Of a DNA stretch of 56,256 nucleotides, positions 17,801-25,825 are shown in pieces (the stretch's first letter is position 1; each line of letters starts with the position of its first letter). Source of the stretch: CAZCGA01 sp964498075 (GTDB lineage: Bacteria; Desulfobacterota; Binatia; HRBIN30); the NCBI GenBank assembly GCA_964498075.1, contig CAZCGA010000029.1, positions 1 through 56,256 of the forward strand. The letters are read 5' to 3'. The notes under the pieces are model-generated. The model was not told where the DNA came from. It saw only the letters and a list, made by a program, of their open reading frames with translations, and made no database searches. The position numbers and the translations under genes were made by a program.

Positions 17801-20800
17801 CGTACGCGAACTCCCGGCTCGTGCCGTCCGGGTCGGTGATGCGGGTGAGGTTGCCCGTGCCATCGTGCTCGAACGTTGTCCGCCGGCTCGCCGGGTCGAC
17901 CACTTCGCTCAAGTGCGCGCCGGCGTAGTTGAGCGTCGTCGTCAGCCCGGCCGGGTCGGTGATGCGGGCAACACGGTCGCTCACGTCGTACTCATAGCTG
18001 GTGGTCTTGCCGAGGAAGTCGACGAAAGAGGTCTCGCGCCCCTCCGCATCGAAGTTCACGTCGACACCTTGGGGCAACCGGCGCGTGAAGCTGCCGTCTG
18101 CGTTCAAGACCAACTGCGAGAAGTCGCCCGATGGACCGGGAAATGTCGGGGGGCCTTCGAAGGCGAGTGTCAGCTCTTCGTTCGCAGCGGTTGAAACGTT
18201 GCCGGCGTCAAAGCCGCCGAACACGTAGAGCTTCCCGGCGGAGACCGCCGCCCCGGACCACCCGCGGCGGGTCGGCATCGACGGGCCGGTCGCCCAGGTG
18301 TCAGTCGCGGGGTCGTAGATCTGCACAGCGTTGAGATCACCCGAACCGCCAGCGAAGATATCTCTCGAGGCCCCACCAAGGACGTACAGCTTGCCTTCGA
18401 AGACCGCGACGCTGGGCACCCGCGTCGCCGTCGGCAAATCTGCACCTCGCCGCCAGGTGTTCGTGGCCGGGTTGTAGATCTGCAGCTCGCTGCCGGTGCC
18501 GACGACGTAGATCTCGTCGCCGATCGCTGCTCCGGCTTGACTGAATCGGCCGATTGGGATGGACCCGAGTGGCGGCGACCACGTGTCGCTCGCCGGGTCA
18601 TAGCTCCGTATCGGGTAGCCGGGGTAGTAGTCGGGGTTGGCGCCGCCGATGACGTAGATCTTGCCACCAACGGCCGCGGCGACGTGGCCCTCTCTATAGC
18701 CGTCGCCGGGAGGGTTGGCCCGGTACTCCCAGGTGTCCTGCGACGGGTCATATACGCGACTGAGGTAGCCCTGTGACCCGCCGATCATGTAGATCTTGCC
18801 GTCGACGACCACGAGCGCCGAACTACTCGTCAGGGTGTCAGGCACGGGCGCGCGCGACGTCCACGAGTTCGACTTGGGGTCATAGACGTCGTGCGCCATG
18901 GAAGCGATATTTCCAAACCCCGAGAAGAAAATAGTGCCGCCGATGACGTGAATGCCGTCGTCAAGCGCGATTGCCCTCAGCCCGCCGCGCGTGCCGGGAA
19001 GCGGCAGGTGCTCGGGCAATGCCGGTCGCTTGCGCCACTTGCCGAGCGGCGATTGGAATCGGGCCGTCGTTCCGTCGCCCGAGACGAGCAGCACCTCGTC
19101 GTCGCTCTGTTTGTAGAGCCGCTGCAGCTCCGACAGTGTCCAGCCCGCGCCGAAGGCGCTCGTCCGCTCGTTCTGGATGACGATCTGGTCCGCCACTTTG
19201 GTCGCCACGCCGGACATTGGGTAGTGGCTGGTGAGCGTGAGCTCGTAGGGATACAACCCGGTCGGCAGGTCGCCGGCATCGAACTGCACGGCCTGCCGAA
19301 TGGTCTCGTTGGCGTCCTCGTTCAGGCCCGCGCTGGTCGTAAAGACCGGTTGGCCCTGGTCGACGCCGCCGACGCTGAGACGCGCCGAGATCCGGGGCGG
19401 TAGCGCAGCGCGCACCGGTACGGTCATGGTCGTGCTGATGATGGGTTGCGGGTCGGCGCGCAGGCTTCCGTACACGAGGCTGAGAGAGCGCACGGCATCG
19501 AAGGAGCGATAGCCCGGGAGAACGTGAGTCTCCGTCAGCTCACCTGAGGACACGGAGGTGTCCGATCCGCTCTGGCACGAAGTGCCCTGTGGGTTGAACA
19601 GGTTGGCGATGGCCTCGGCGATCGCTTGCAGCGGCAGGAAGAAGTGCCAATCGGCCGCGCGGATGCCCCCGGAGATGGTTTCGATGCGCCTGCCGTCACC
19701 GCTGACCCGCCCCGTGCCGACCACCCCGAACCCGCCGGTCTTCGGATCGAGCGACCAGAGGTCCACTTCCGTTCCCGGCGGCAGCCCGTCGATGTTCGGA
19801 AAGCTGATCGGCACCGGCGTGTCGAACTTCACCCCGACCGGCTGGATGGTGATCAACATTCCCGGCTGCAAATTCTCGGGCAGCGCCGCGGGCGCCATCG
19901 CTCCCGGCACCAGCGAGATCGACAGCGCCCCGTCGAACATCGCGCCATCCTGGTCGCGCGCCGTCGCCGGCGGGATCACCATGCTGATGCCGAGCGTCGG
20001 GTTCGTCACCGTCGTGGTCGCCCCCGGGTCGACCATCGTGAGACTCTCGGCCGCGATGCGCGGCAGGAAGAACGGCCGCTCGACAACGTTGGTGACGCCG
20101 TCGATCACCGTGATCGCCTCGCGAAAGCCGGCGTAGGGCGAGCCGTCCGGCGCCGGGTGCGCAGTGAATGAGTTGATGTCGAGGATCTGGCTCCCCGCCG
20201 GTGCGTTGCGCAGCGTGAAGCGCCCGGCCGTGTCACTCACGGTCGCCAGCTCCGTACCGATGATGGATACCGTCGCCCCGACGATGGGTGTTTCGAGGTG
20301 TTGAACGAAGTCGTTGGTGTCGAGCACGCGCCCGGTCAGCGCCGTCTCTCCACCCGGCGGCGCCCCCTCGACGGTGATCGTTACGGTTTCGGAAGCCGCC
20401 AGCTCGCCGGCGCTCGCCGAGAAGGTCAAGGTGAGCGGCCCGACCTGACTCGCATTTGGGGCAAACTTGAACATGCCTGTCCGGCCGTCGAGAGAGACGT
20501 TCGCCGGCAGCGGCAGGGGCGCGGCGGAGAAGGACAAAGGCCCGCCTTGCGGATCGACTGCCGACAGGTGAAGGGTCAGCGCCGTTCCCAACGGCACCAC
20601 GTGATCCCCAATGGGCGCGAGCGTGAACTGGCAGTCCACGAGCGAGTTGTTGACCGCGTCCACCAGCTTCGTGATCGCCGCGTCGCCGCCGTAGAACGAG
20701 CCGCACCCCGTTGTCGGGGCCAGTCCGAGCGCGATGTTCACGCCCAGCAACAGCTCGTTGGCGGCGACGGTCCCGGCGCCGTCACAGTCGCCGATGCAAG

Positions 20801-20885
20801 CCGTCGCGCCGAAGACGCGATGCGGCGCGGTCGCGAGCACGGCGATGGAGAACCAGGCGGTGAAAAGCAAACTGCGCGTCGTCAT
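14868..20885 (-). CDS. Large secreted RHS/YD-repeat protein with dockerin-like, Kelch and RHS-core modules
   Basis: 2005 aa. Modules in order: a signal peptide (TRSLLFTAWFSIAVLATAP), a dockerin-like Cys module (CIGDCDGAGT ... LLLGVNIALG), an Ig/cadherin-like and a carboxypeptidase-regulatory-like domain, a Kelch propeller of about six blades (GKIYVIGG, YDPASDTW), then roughly 25 RHS/YD repeats. The RHS core ends in RFTGREWDAESGLYCYRLRYYDPAAGRFIGRDPLG. After the core comes a 170-residue Gly/Ala-rich hydrophobic tail ending PNAPCRAKY. RHS proteins often carry a variable C-terminal toxin, but I recognise no toxin motif here, and no immunity gene follows. The start at 20885 places the signal peptide at the N-terminus with GGGGGA upstream; the longer frame to 21011 lacks support. 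It is likely surface-exposed or secreted. Confidence 0.85.
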   Translation of the reverse strand: MTTRSLLFTAWFSIAVLATAPHRVFGATACIGDCDGAGTVAANELLLGVNIALGLAPTTGCGSFYGGDAAITKLVDAVNNSLVDCQFTLAPIGDHVVPLGTALTLHLSAVDPQGGPLSFSAAPLPLPANVSLDGRTGMFKFAPNASQVGPLTLTFSASAGELAASETVTITVEGAPPGGETALTGRVLDTNDFVQHLETPIVGATVSIIGTELATVSDTAGRFTLRNAPAGSQILDINSFTAHPAPDGSPYAGFREAITVIDGVTNVVERPFFLPRIAAESLTMVDPGATTTVTNPTLGISMVIPPATARDQDGAMFDGALSISLVPGAMAPAALPENLQPGMLITIQPVGVKFDTPVPISFPNIDGLPPGTEVDLWSLDPKTGGFGVVGTGRVSGDGRRIETISGGIRAADWHFFLPLQAIAEAIANLFNPQGTSCQSGSDTSVSSGELTETHVLPGYRSFDAVRSLSLVYGSLRADPQPIISTTMTVPVRAALPPRISARLSVGGVDQGQPVFTTSAGLNEDANETIRQAVQFDAGDLPTGLYPYELTLTSHYPMSGVATKVADQIVIQNERTSAFGAGWTLSELQRLYKQSDDEVLLVSGDGTTARFQSPLGKWRKRPALPEHLPLPGTRGGLRAIALDDGIHVIGGTIFFSGFGNIASMAHDVYDPKSNSWTSRAPVPDTLTSSSALVVVDGKIYMIGGSQGYLSRVYDPSQDTWEYRANPPGDGYREGHVAAAVGGKIYVIGGANPDYYPGYPIRSYDPASDTWSPPLGSIPIGRFSQAGAAIGDEIYVVGTGSELQIYNPATNTWRRGADLPTATRVPSVAVFEGKLYVLGGASRDIFAGGSGDLNAVQIYDPATDTWATGPSMPTRRGWSGAAVSAGKLYVFGGFDAGNVSTAANEELTLAFEGPPTFPGPSGDFSQLVLNADGSFTRRLPQGVDVNFDAEGRETSFVDFLGKTTSYEYDVSDRVARITDPAGLTTTLNYAGAHLSEVVDPASRRTTFEHDGTGNLTRITDPDGTSREFAYDARHRLISQISKRGFVTTYTYDLAGRNVLVSRPDGSTRRFEPSETVGLADPMTGLGTESKPLPIVRPAQLESAFIDGKGNKTRFTTDGFGNDTVTVDALGRMTRTARNDEGLGVDLTRPDGVRATGTYDGRGNLTTLHEAVGQPEERVTSTGYEQFSQPTTLTDGSGNQTVFSYDDAGNVARIVDAVGTETVMRYDDAHCVGLVTSSTRAPGLPEASRTTYAYDPATCNLVQLTDAIGAVTTFQYDPAGNVTAVTDANGRTTRFVYDERNHITRRIDATNSAPDPACGTAGVTCSDYDAQGNLAAVTSARGGVTSWEYDSLDRVIRKTDPSGHVESVTYDANGNAMSGTDPNGQTRRYEYDAAERQVTDIVPDGANEQSIGRTYDTVGNLTGVMDPVATLTTAYNRVDDLTAATLAAPGAPDTHIDYTRTKNGMRATLAVATGSNPVQSVAYGYDALNRPLSLTASAPASFAYEYQYDGAGRLKSRGPGAGGTGVVIRYEFDAGSRITRVSSASPDGSTVLADFRHAYDALGNVLTAQDEGGTTTYTYDAINQLTGASGPGISETYTYDAVGNRLSKNGVNYTYDVANRLVSSSDGTTYSYDANGNLRTRTTGGATTTYVWNARNQLTRIDFSDGTFATYTYDGIGRRISKRDRAGVVRHYVYDGADLVQELDAGGAVVASYVYETLDHPVSMTRGGATYYYAYDRLGSVVGLTNGAGELVVRYRYDPWGNLLAASGSNPALENPFRFTGREWDAESGLYCYRLRYYDPAAGRFIGRDPLGTGYVYASNSPLNQIDPLGLFSLSTVAGGVAGFVAGALIIAAAPAALAGTAVATAGWGAVAVVTYGGALLGGAAVGAAAGGVTGTVTGEGFTEGAYEGVRGGVSGAAIAAVLGPTALGIVEMGVNGLTSLGGLAGSGLGAAATAAETASAGGIGQALVSFLTNPFTKLGFIGAGTVAWSIEYIKRHPGPNAPCRAKY

Positions 20886-20982
20886 CGGGATTCCCCCCTG
20901 TTCTCGATCAACACCCGGTGTCGCACCTTCTAACCCGTCGATCCGGCCCTGACAAGCGCTCGCGAAGGTCCTTCGACCTGAT

Positions 20983-21741
20983 TCACGAGACGGCCGTCGC
21001 CCGTCCGGCACGCCACTGGTGCAGCGCGAAGAGCAGGATCGCGGCGGGCGGGACGAGCAAGTAGATCCAGATCGCGTGCAGCGGCGGCGCTCCTGGACTG
21101 ACGGACAGATCGGTACTCAGCTCGGCGTTGTCGGATCCGTGTCGCACGTCGACTCGGAGCATCCAAGTGCCCGGCGCCGGCAGATCGATGGCCGCAGCGT
21201 ACAACAGCTTGTTCGTCGCCTGCGCGTGCGTTGCCTCAGCGGTGAAGACCGAAGACGCTTCCGACCAGAGCGCGATCGAAACCTCTGCATCGAGAATCGG
21301 CTCGCCGCGCTCCTGCACCAAGACGCTGACGTCAGCCGGCCCGGCGCGCAGCGGCTCCGGGGCGGTGAAGACCGTGATCACGAAGGGGCGGGAGGTCTCC
21401 TTCAAGCGGACGGTGCCGCCGTCGCCGTGTGCCGCTCCGCACCACAGCACGAACGCGAGGGCGCTGGCGAGAAGACACGTCGATGACGTTGCCAATACCC
21501 CACCCAGTGCGGTGGGCACCCAGCGCCGACGCCGGGGAATGAATTCCCCGGCTGAGTTTGTGAAAAGTCCCCTGAAGGGGACTCCAACGCCTGCATCTGT
21601 AGTCGGCTTCAGCCGACTTGGGTCGACTGAGCCGGGGAATTCATTCCCCGGCGATCGCGACGGCACACTCGCTACGAGTCTATCGACAGTCCCGTGAGAG
21701 AGGGGCAACCGGATGACCGCTTCCGACCACGAAGCGCGCAT
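20983..21741 (-). CDS. Exported respiratory accessory protein (FixH/YtkA-like), with repeat-derived N-terminus
   Basis: 252 aa if read from the ATG at 21741, which overlaps the preceding stop (TGATG). The real fold is in the last 150 residues: an immunoglobulin-like domain (PFVITVFTAPEPLRAG ... VSVLVQE ... GTWMLRVDVRHG) and a C-terminal membrane helix (IWIYLLVPPAAILLFAL). The pattern matches FixH/YtkA-type proteins found beside 4Fe-4S oxidase-assembly proteins. Between the start and the hydrophobic export segment (GGVLATSSTCLLASALAFVLW) lie about 60 residues encoded by hairpin array 2 and a broken GAGACTGTCGA end, all in frame. An alternative start is the GTG at 21519, which would exclude the repeat peptide but lacks a clear ribosome-binding site. 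Confidence 0.6.
   Translation of the reverse strand: MRASWSEAVIRLPLSHGTVDRLVASVPSRSPGNEFPGSVDPSRLKPTTDAGVGVPFRGLFTNSAGEFIPRRRRWVPTALGGVLATSSTCLLASALAFVLWCGAAHGDGGTVRLKETSRPFVITVFTAPEPLRAGPADVSVLVQERGEPILDAEVSIALWSEASSVFTAEATHAQATNKLLYAAAIDLPAPGTWMLRVDVRHGSDNAELSTDLSVSPGAPPLHAIWIYLLVPPAAILLFALHQWRAGRATAVS
21531..21652. repeat. Composite hairpin array 2
   Basis: GCCGGGGAAT/ATTCCCCGGC (21531-21552), AGTCCCCT/AGGGGACT (21566-21583), AGTCGGCT/AGCCGACT (21601-21618) and a second GCCGGGGAAT/ATTCCCCGGC (21631-21652). It has the same order as array 3. It lies within the open N-terminal frame of the FixH-like gene and is followed at 21682-21705 by one end of a GAGACTGTCGA element (ATCGACAGTC ... GAGAGAGGGG) with no partner end. 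Confidence 0.85.
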
Positions 21742-24116
21742 CAACGTTGCACGACGGCAACGCCCGGCGGAGCGTGCATCATCGTGCCGCGCATTTGCAT
21801 TGGCTGCAGAAACGTCCAGACGCCACCCAGGTAGAGTGCGACGGCGACGACCGCCCATGGTGTCACGAGCCCGAGCGCGGCGCGCGCGCGCGGCGCGTAG
21901 CTGCTGGCTATGCGCCAGCTGACGTAGAGGGTCAGCAGGAGGCCGGCGTCGAGGAGCAGCAGCTCCAACCCGAGCGGATCCATCCCCATCCCGACGTGCA
22001 CCCATCGCGGCGCGGCGAAGCGGCCATGTCCGAGATCCGCCAGCACGCGCTGCAGGACTGGGAGCGCCGATCCGAAGCCGGTGAACAAATGGAAGAGGAA
22101 ATGCGCCGCCCACATCGCCGCCCCGAGCGGGACGAGGGCGAGCGCGAAGCGGCGCCGCCGCTCGCCGGCCGCGCGTCCACCGACAACAATCGGCGCTACG
22201 ACGAGCGCCAGCAGCAGCGCGACGCTCATGGCGGGCTTCGTCAGCCGCACGGCGACCGGCTCCACCATGACCGCGGCGCTGGCGAAGGCGGCGAAGACGA
22301 GGACGAGGGCCAGAGCCGTCACGTCGGCACGGCGCGACAACCGCCCGAGGGAGGAACGCTTGCGATCGTGGAACAGATCGCGCCCCGGCACGACGGCGAG
22401 GATGCCGATATTGTCGCGCGGACACGCCTGGATGCAGTCGAGGCAGAACGTGCAGTCGAGGTTGCCGACCTTGCGCGGCAAGAACAACCCCAGCTCGCAG
22501 CCGCGGTGCCGCTGGTTACCGCGCAGGCAGTCGTGCGTCGTGCAGCTGGCGCAGGCCTGCGGCTCTCGTACCCGCACCTCGAGTGGTGAGACCAACGACT
22601 GGATGAAGTGAAACTGCCCGATCGGGCAGACGTACTTGCAAAAGCTCGCGCCCGCGAAGAACGTGTCGACTGCCAACGCAGCGGTGAAGTACGCGACGAT
22701 GAGCCACGCCGTCCACCACGGGCTGTCCCACAGGTCGAAGACCTCATACGCCCAGAAGAACGCGACCAGCAGCAGCACGGCGAGCCACTTCGAACGCAGT
22801 CGCCGCGGCCAGCGCAGACGCGCGAGCCCGAGCCGCCGCCCCAACTCGCGCGGCAGCATGAACGGGCAGGCGAAACAGAAAAAGTTGCCCGCAGCGAGTA
22901 GCGCGATGACGGTGCAGCCGCGCCAGTACGTCCACGGCAGCACGCCGGCGAGATTCATCGGGCTCACCTGCGGTCCGAGCAGACCGTCGGCAACGACGGC
23001 ACCCGCGAGCAGCAGCATGACGGACTGCGCCGCACGCCGGAAGTACGACCAGCGCAGCACCCGGCCAACGAAGGGCACTCTGAGCAGGTCGAACGACCCT
23101 TCTTGTTTTAGAGACTGTCGGTTCTCTCCGAAACCGCCCTTCGAGACGCCGCCGAAGGATCGCCGCTCCTCAGGGCGAGCGGAGTTGTCCTTTGTTTTGA
23201 ATGAAATGAACTCACGTACCGTTCGTGCTGAGGCTCTCGAAGCACGGCTTGACGAATTTATCGACAGTCGCCTCACCACCGCAGAGCCCGAGCGCGCCAG
23301 GTTCTGCGGCGACAGCACTCGCGATATCACAGCCACAGCCGGGATCAGAAAGAAGAGCGACGCCGGCACCCACATGATCGCCCCGGCGGTGACCTGGTCG
23401 TCCAGCGGCGTGATGCCACCCAACCGCGGGACGGTCGCGTAGAACGGGTAGATCAAGCGCTCGGAGAACGTGAAGAAGGCGGAGAAGATGGTGTTCTGGA
23501 CATCGGCGAGCAGCAGGTACGGCACCATCGTCCAGCGCGGCCACGCCGCCTGACTCGGCCACGGCTGCACTACCGGCCACCAGAAGAGCAGCGCGGCACC
23601 GACGAAGCAGCCGTGCTCGATCGCGTGCCAGGGCGGCGAGCGCAACGCCAGCTGATACGCCGCCGGAACGTGCCATCCCCAGGTGGCGACGAAGAGCGCC
23701 AGCCAGCAGACGACCGGGTGCGTGAGCCGGCTCCCGAAACGTTGCAGCGCCGGCCACGCGAGGAACGGGCCGAGCCCGTCCTTCGCCAGCGTCCCGGGCA
23801 GCCCGCGCAGCAGCGGGACCGCCGGCGCGGCGAGCAACAGCAGCGGCGCGACGACCAGCATCAGGAGCAGGTGTTGGATCATGTGCACCTGGAGCAACAA
23901 GCCGCCGAAGGCGTCGAGTGGCGACACGATGGCGACCAGCAGCGTGGCGAGCCCGGCGACGAACGCCGCAAGCCGCCAGCGCGGAAAACGCTCGGGCATC
24001 TGCACGCGCAGCTCGCGGAAGCCGCGCGCGTACACCACGCCGACCGCCAAGAGGACGACCATCAACCCCGGCCGAATCGTCCACGATGCGAGGACGGCGT
24101 GCGCGACGGGACTCAC
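21741..24116 (-). CDS. CtaG-type oxidase assembly protein fused to a 4Fe-4S membrane protein
   Basis: 791 aa. Residues 1-282 are a seven-helix caa3-oxidase assembly factor of the CtaG family (IRPGLMVVLLAVGVVYARG ... HMIQHLLLMLVVAPLLLL ... VPYLLLADVQNTIFSAFF). Residues about 340-791 are a polytopic ferredoxin-like protein of the NapH/CcoG type. It has CPFMLPRELG, KYVCPIGQF, a Cys cluster CASCTTHDC...C, and a 4Fe-4S set CTFCLDCIQACP, all expected on the cytoplasmic side. The joint, residues about 283-340, is entirely copy B of the palindromic element. The start is GTG at 24116 with GAGAGG 8 bases upstream, 20 bases after the cytochrome b/c stop. It could be a true fusion or two adjacent genes joined by the insertion. 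The role is metal or cofactor assembly for the oxidase of this operon. Confidence 0.75.
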   Translation of the reverse strand: MSPVAHAVLASWTIRPGLMVVLLAVGVVYARGFRELRVQMPERFPRWRLAAFVAGLATLLVAIVSPLDAFGGLLLQVHMIQHLLLMLVVAPLLLLAAPAVPLLRGLPGTLAKDGLGPFLAWPALQRFGSRLTHPVVCWLALFVATWGWHVPAAYQLALRSPPWHAIEHGCFVGAALLFWWPVVQPWPSQAAWPRWTMVPYLLLADVQNTIFSAFFTFSERLIYPFYATVPRLGGITPLDDQVTAGAIMWVPASLFFLIPAVAVISRVLSPQNLARSGSAVVRRLSINSSSRASRASARTVREFISFKTKDNSARPEERRSFGGVSKGGFGENRQSLKQEGSFDLLRVPFVGRVLRWSYFRRAAQSVMLLLAGAVVADGLLGPQVSPMNLAGVLPWTYWRGCTVIALLAAGNFFCFACPFMLPRELGRRLGLARLRWPRRLRSKWLAVLLLVAFFWAYEVFDLWDSPWWTAWLIVAYFTAALAVDTFFAGASFCKYVCPIGQFHFIQSLVSPLEVRVREPQACASCTTHDCLRGNQRHRGCELGLFLPRKVGNLDCTFCLDCIQACPRDNIGILAVVPGRDLFHDRKRSSLGRLSRRADVTALALVLVFAAFASAAVMVEPVAVRLTKPAMSVALLLALVVAPIVVGGRAAGERRRRFALALVPLGAAMWAAHFLFHLFTGFGSALPVLQRVLADLGHGRFAAPRWVHVGMGMDPLGLELLLLDAGLLLTLYVSWRIASSYAPRARAALGLVTPWAVVAVALYLGGVWTFLQPMQMRGTMMHAPPGVAVVQR
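23097..23270. repeat. GAGACTGTCGA palindromic element, copy B, in frame
   Basis: The left end is CCCTTCTTGTTTTAGAGACTG and the right end is TTTATCGACAGTCG. The inner arms resemble copy C (CCTTCGAGACGCC ... GAGCGG and CCGTTCGTGCTGAGGCTCTC). The minus-strand frame is open across it, adding about 55 Arg/Ser-rich residues between two membrane modules. No flanking duplication is evident. Confidence 0.75.
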
Positions 24117-24136
24117 CAGTCACGCCTCTCGGTGGC

Positions 24137-25612
24137 TCACCGCGTCGACGCCGCGCCCGCCGCGGGCTGGCTCGCGTCGTGCGCCCCGCGCTGGCCGGGC
24201 GGGTGCATCGTCTGCAGGAAGGCGACGATGGCCGTCACCTGTGGTGGGCTCAGGTTCTTTCCGTAGGCCGGCATGTTGCCCCCACCCTGCACGATCTGCC
24301 GGACCAGCTGATCGGGCGTCAGCCGCGTTGCGGTGTCGTCGAGGGCCGGACCGCGCATTCCACCCGCGCCGCCGAGCGAATGGCAATTGCGGCACTGCTT
24401 GCTCTGAATCAGCAGCGCGCCCTGCAGCTCGAGCGGCGAGCGATCCTTCACGTACTCGACCGGTGTGGGCGCACTGCTCCAGGCTTCCATGACCGGCGAC
24501 CAGGGTGAGTAGGTCCCTTGCCAGGTGAGTGTCCCGATGATCACAAACGCCATGATCACGATCACCACCGACACCGGCCGCCGACGATAGCTCTTCTCAC
24601 CAGTCCCCGACAGGAAGGGCAACGCGAAGAGCAGGCCGATGGCGATCGGCGGCGCCGCCAACATGAGCACCGTCTCGGTCCACGCCGGCAGCAGCGCGAA
24701 CACGGAGAACAGCCACAGGAAGAAGAAATCCGGTCGCGGCACGGTGCGGATGATCGTCGGGTCGGGCTGGCCGGTCGGGCCGAGCGGGCCGACAACGGCC
24801 GCGACGATGACCAGGCTGGCGATGATCAGGCCGGCGAAGACCAGATCCTTCTGCGCGGCATAGGGGAAGAATGGCTCGCCGTCCGCGTGCACCAGCTCCT
24901 GGTACTCGCGGAGGTACCGTTCACGCGTCGCCAGCCGTCCCGGCATCGGCCACTCGTTGATGCCGAGCTTGAGCACGAGCAAGAGGTGCAGACCGACGAA
25001 CAGGAAGATCATGGCTGGGATGACGAAGACGTGCAGCGTGAAGAAGCGCGACAGCGTCTCGCCGGCGATGATCGGACCGCCGAGCACCAGGTGCACGAGC
25101 TTGAAGCCGATCAGCGGAAAGCGCCCCATGATCGACGCGCCGATGCCGAGGCCCCAGTAAGCGTCCTGGTCGAACCGCATGATCTGCCCGGTGAACGCCA
25201 TGCCGAGCGTACACAGCAACAGCACGACGCCGGCGAGCCACGTGAGCTCGCGCGGATACTTGTAGGCGCCGAAGAGAAAGACCTGGGCCATGTGGATGGC
25301 CACCAGAGCGACCATGAAGTTGGAGCCCCAGCCGTGCAACGCCCGCAGGAACCAGCCGAGCGGCTGCTGGTAGTTGAGGAAGAGGAGGCTCTCCCACGCC
25401 CCTTGCGTCGACGGCGCATACACGGTCGCCAGACAGATCCCGGTGACCACCTGCAGCACGAAGACCACCAGGGTCGCGCTGCCGAAGACGTACCACCAGC
25501 TCGCCGAGCTGCGTGGCACGGGGTGCGCGGCCATGTCACCGACCGGCTGGTAGATCTGCAGGCGATGGTCCAACCAGTCGCCGATCGTCTTGATCCCATC
25601 CTTCACGGTCAT
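24137..25612 (-). CDS. Cytochrome b of a bc-type complex, fused to a C-terminal cytochrome c domain
   Basis: 491 aa. The N-terminal cytochrome b part holds paired haem-b His ligands in two helices (LRALHGWGSNFMVALVAIH and FTLHVFVIPAMIFLFVGLH). The subunit-IV-like part follows (PRPDFFFLWLFSVFALLP). A C-terminal class I cytochrome c domain (about residues 390-480) has CRNCH and the distal Met in GGNMPAYG. The ATG at 25612 follows GAAGGAG. The gene lies 213 bases after the Rieske stop, a space filled by hairpin array 3. It carries electrons from quinol through haem b to the attached haem c and then probably to the aa3 oxidase of the same operon. Fused cytochrome b/c proteins are known from several phyla. 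Confidence 0.9.
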   Translation of the reverse strand: MTVKDGIKTIGDWLDHRLQIYQPVGDMAAHPVPRSSASWWYVFGSATLVVFVLQVVTGICLATVYAPSTQGAWESLLFLNYQQPLGWFLRALHGWGSNFMVALVAIHMAQVFLFGAYKYPRELTWLAGVVLLLCTLGMAFTGQIMRFDQDAYWGLGIGASIMGRFPLIGFKLVHLVLGGPIIAGETLSRFFTLHVFVIPAMIFLFVGLHLLLVLKLGINEWPMPGRLATRERYLREYQELVHADGEPFFPYAAQKDLVFAGLIIASLVIVAAVVGPLGPTGQPDPTIIRTVPRPDFFFLWLFSVFALLPAWTETVLMLAAPPIAIGLLFALPFLSGTGEKSYRRRPVSVVIVIMAFVIIGTLTWQGTYSPWSPVMEAWSSAPTPVEYVKDRSPLELQGALLIQSKQCRNCHSLGGAGGMRGPALDDTATRLTPDQLVRQIVQGGGNMPAYGKNLSPPQVTAIVAFLQTMHPPGQRGAHDASQPAAGAASTR

Positions 25613-25671
25613 CGCGGGCGCTCCTTCAAGACAGCGTCGACGCTCTGAAGCCAACGGCAGCCACGCGCCCC

Positions 25672-25792
25672 GCCAGGGAATAGAATTCCCTGGCTACGTT
25701 GGTATGAAGTCCACTGGAAGTGGACTGACGAAGGAGGAGTCGGCTTCGAGCCGACTTCCTCTGAGCGTAGCCGGGGAATTCGATTCCCCGGC
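25672..25792. repeat. Composite hairpin array 3
   Basis: GCCAGGGAAT/ATTCCCTGGC (25672-25694), AGTCCACT/AGTGGACT (25708-25726), AGTCGGCT/AGCCGACT (25738-25755) and GCCGGGGAAT/ATTCCCCGGC (25770-25792). Compared with array 2, the first two stems carry base changes on one arm that are matched on the other. It lies between the Rieske and cytochrome b/c genes inside an operon, where strong RNA hairpins could modulate transcript stability. Confidence 0.9.
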
Positions 25793-25825
25793 GGCGAACG
25801 TGGCAGGCCGCTCCGTTCATTGTCC

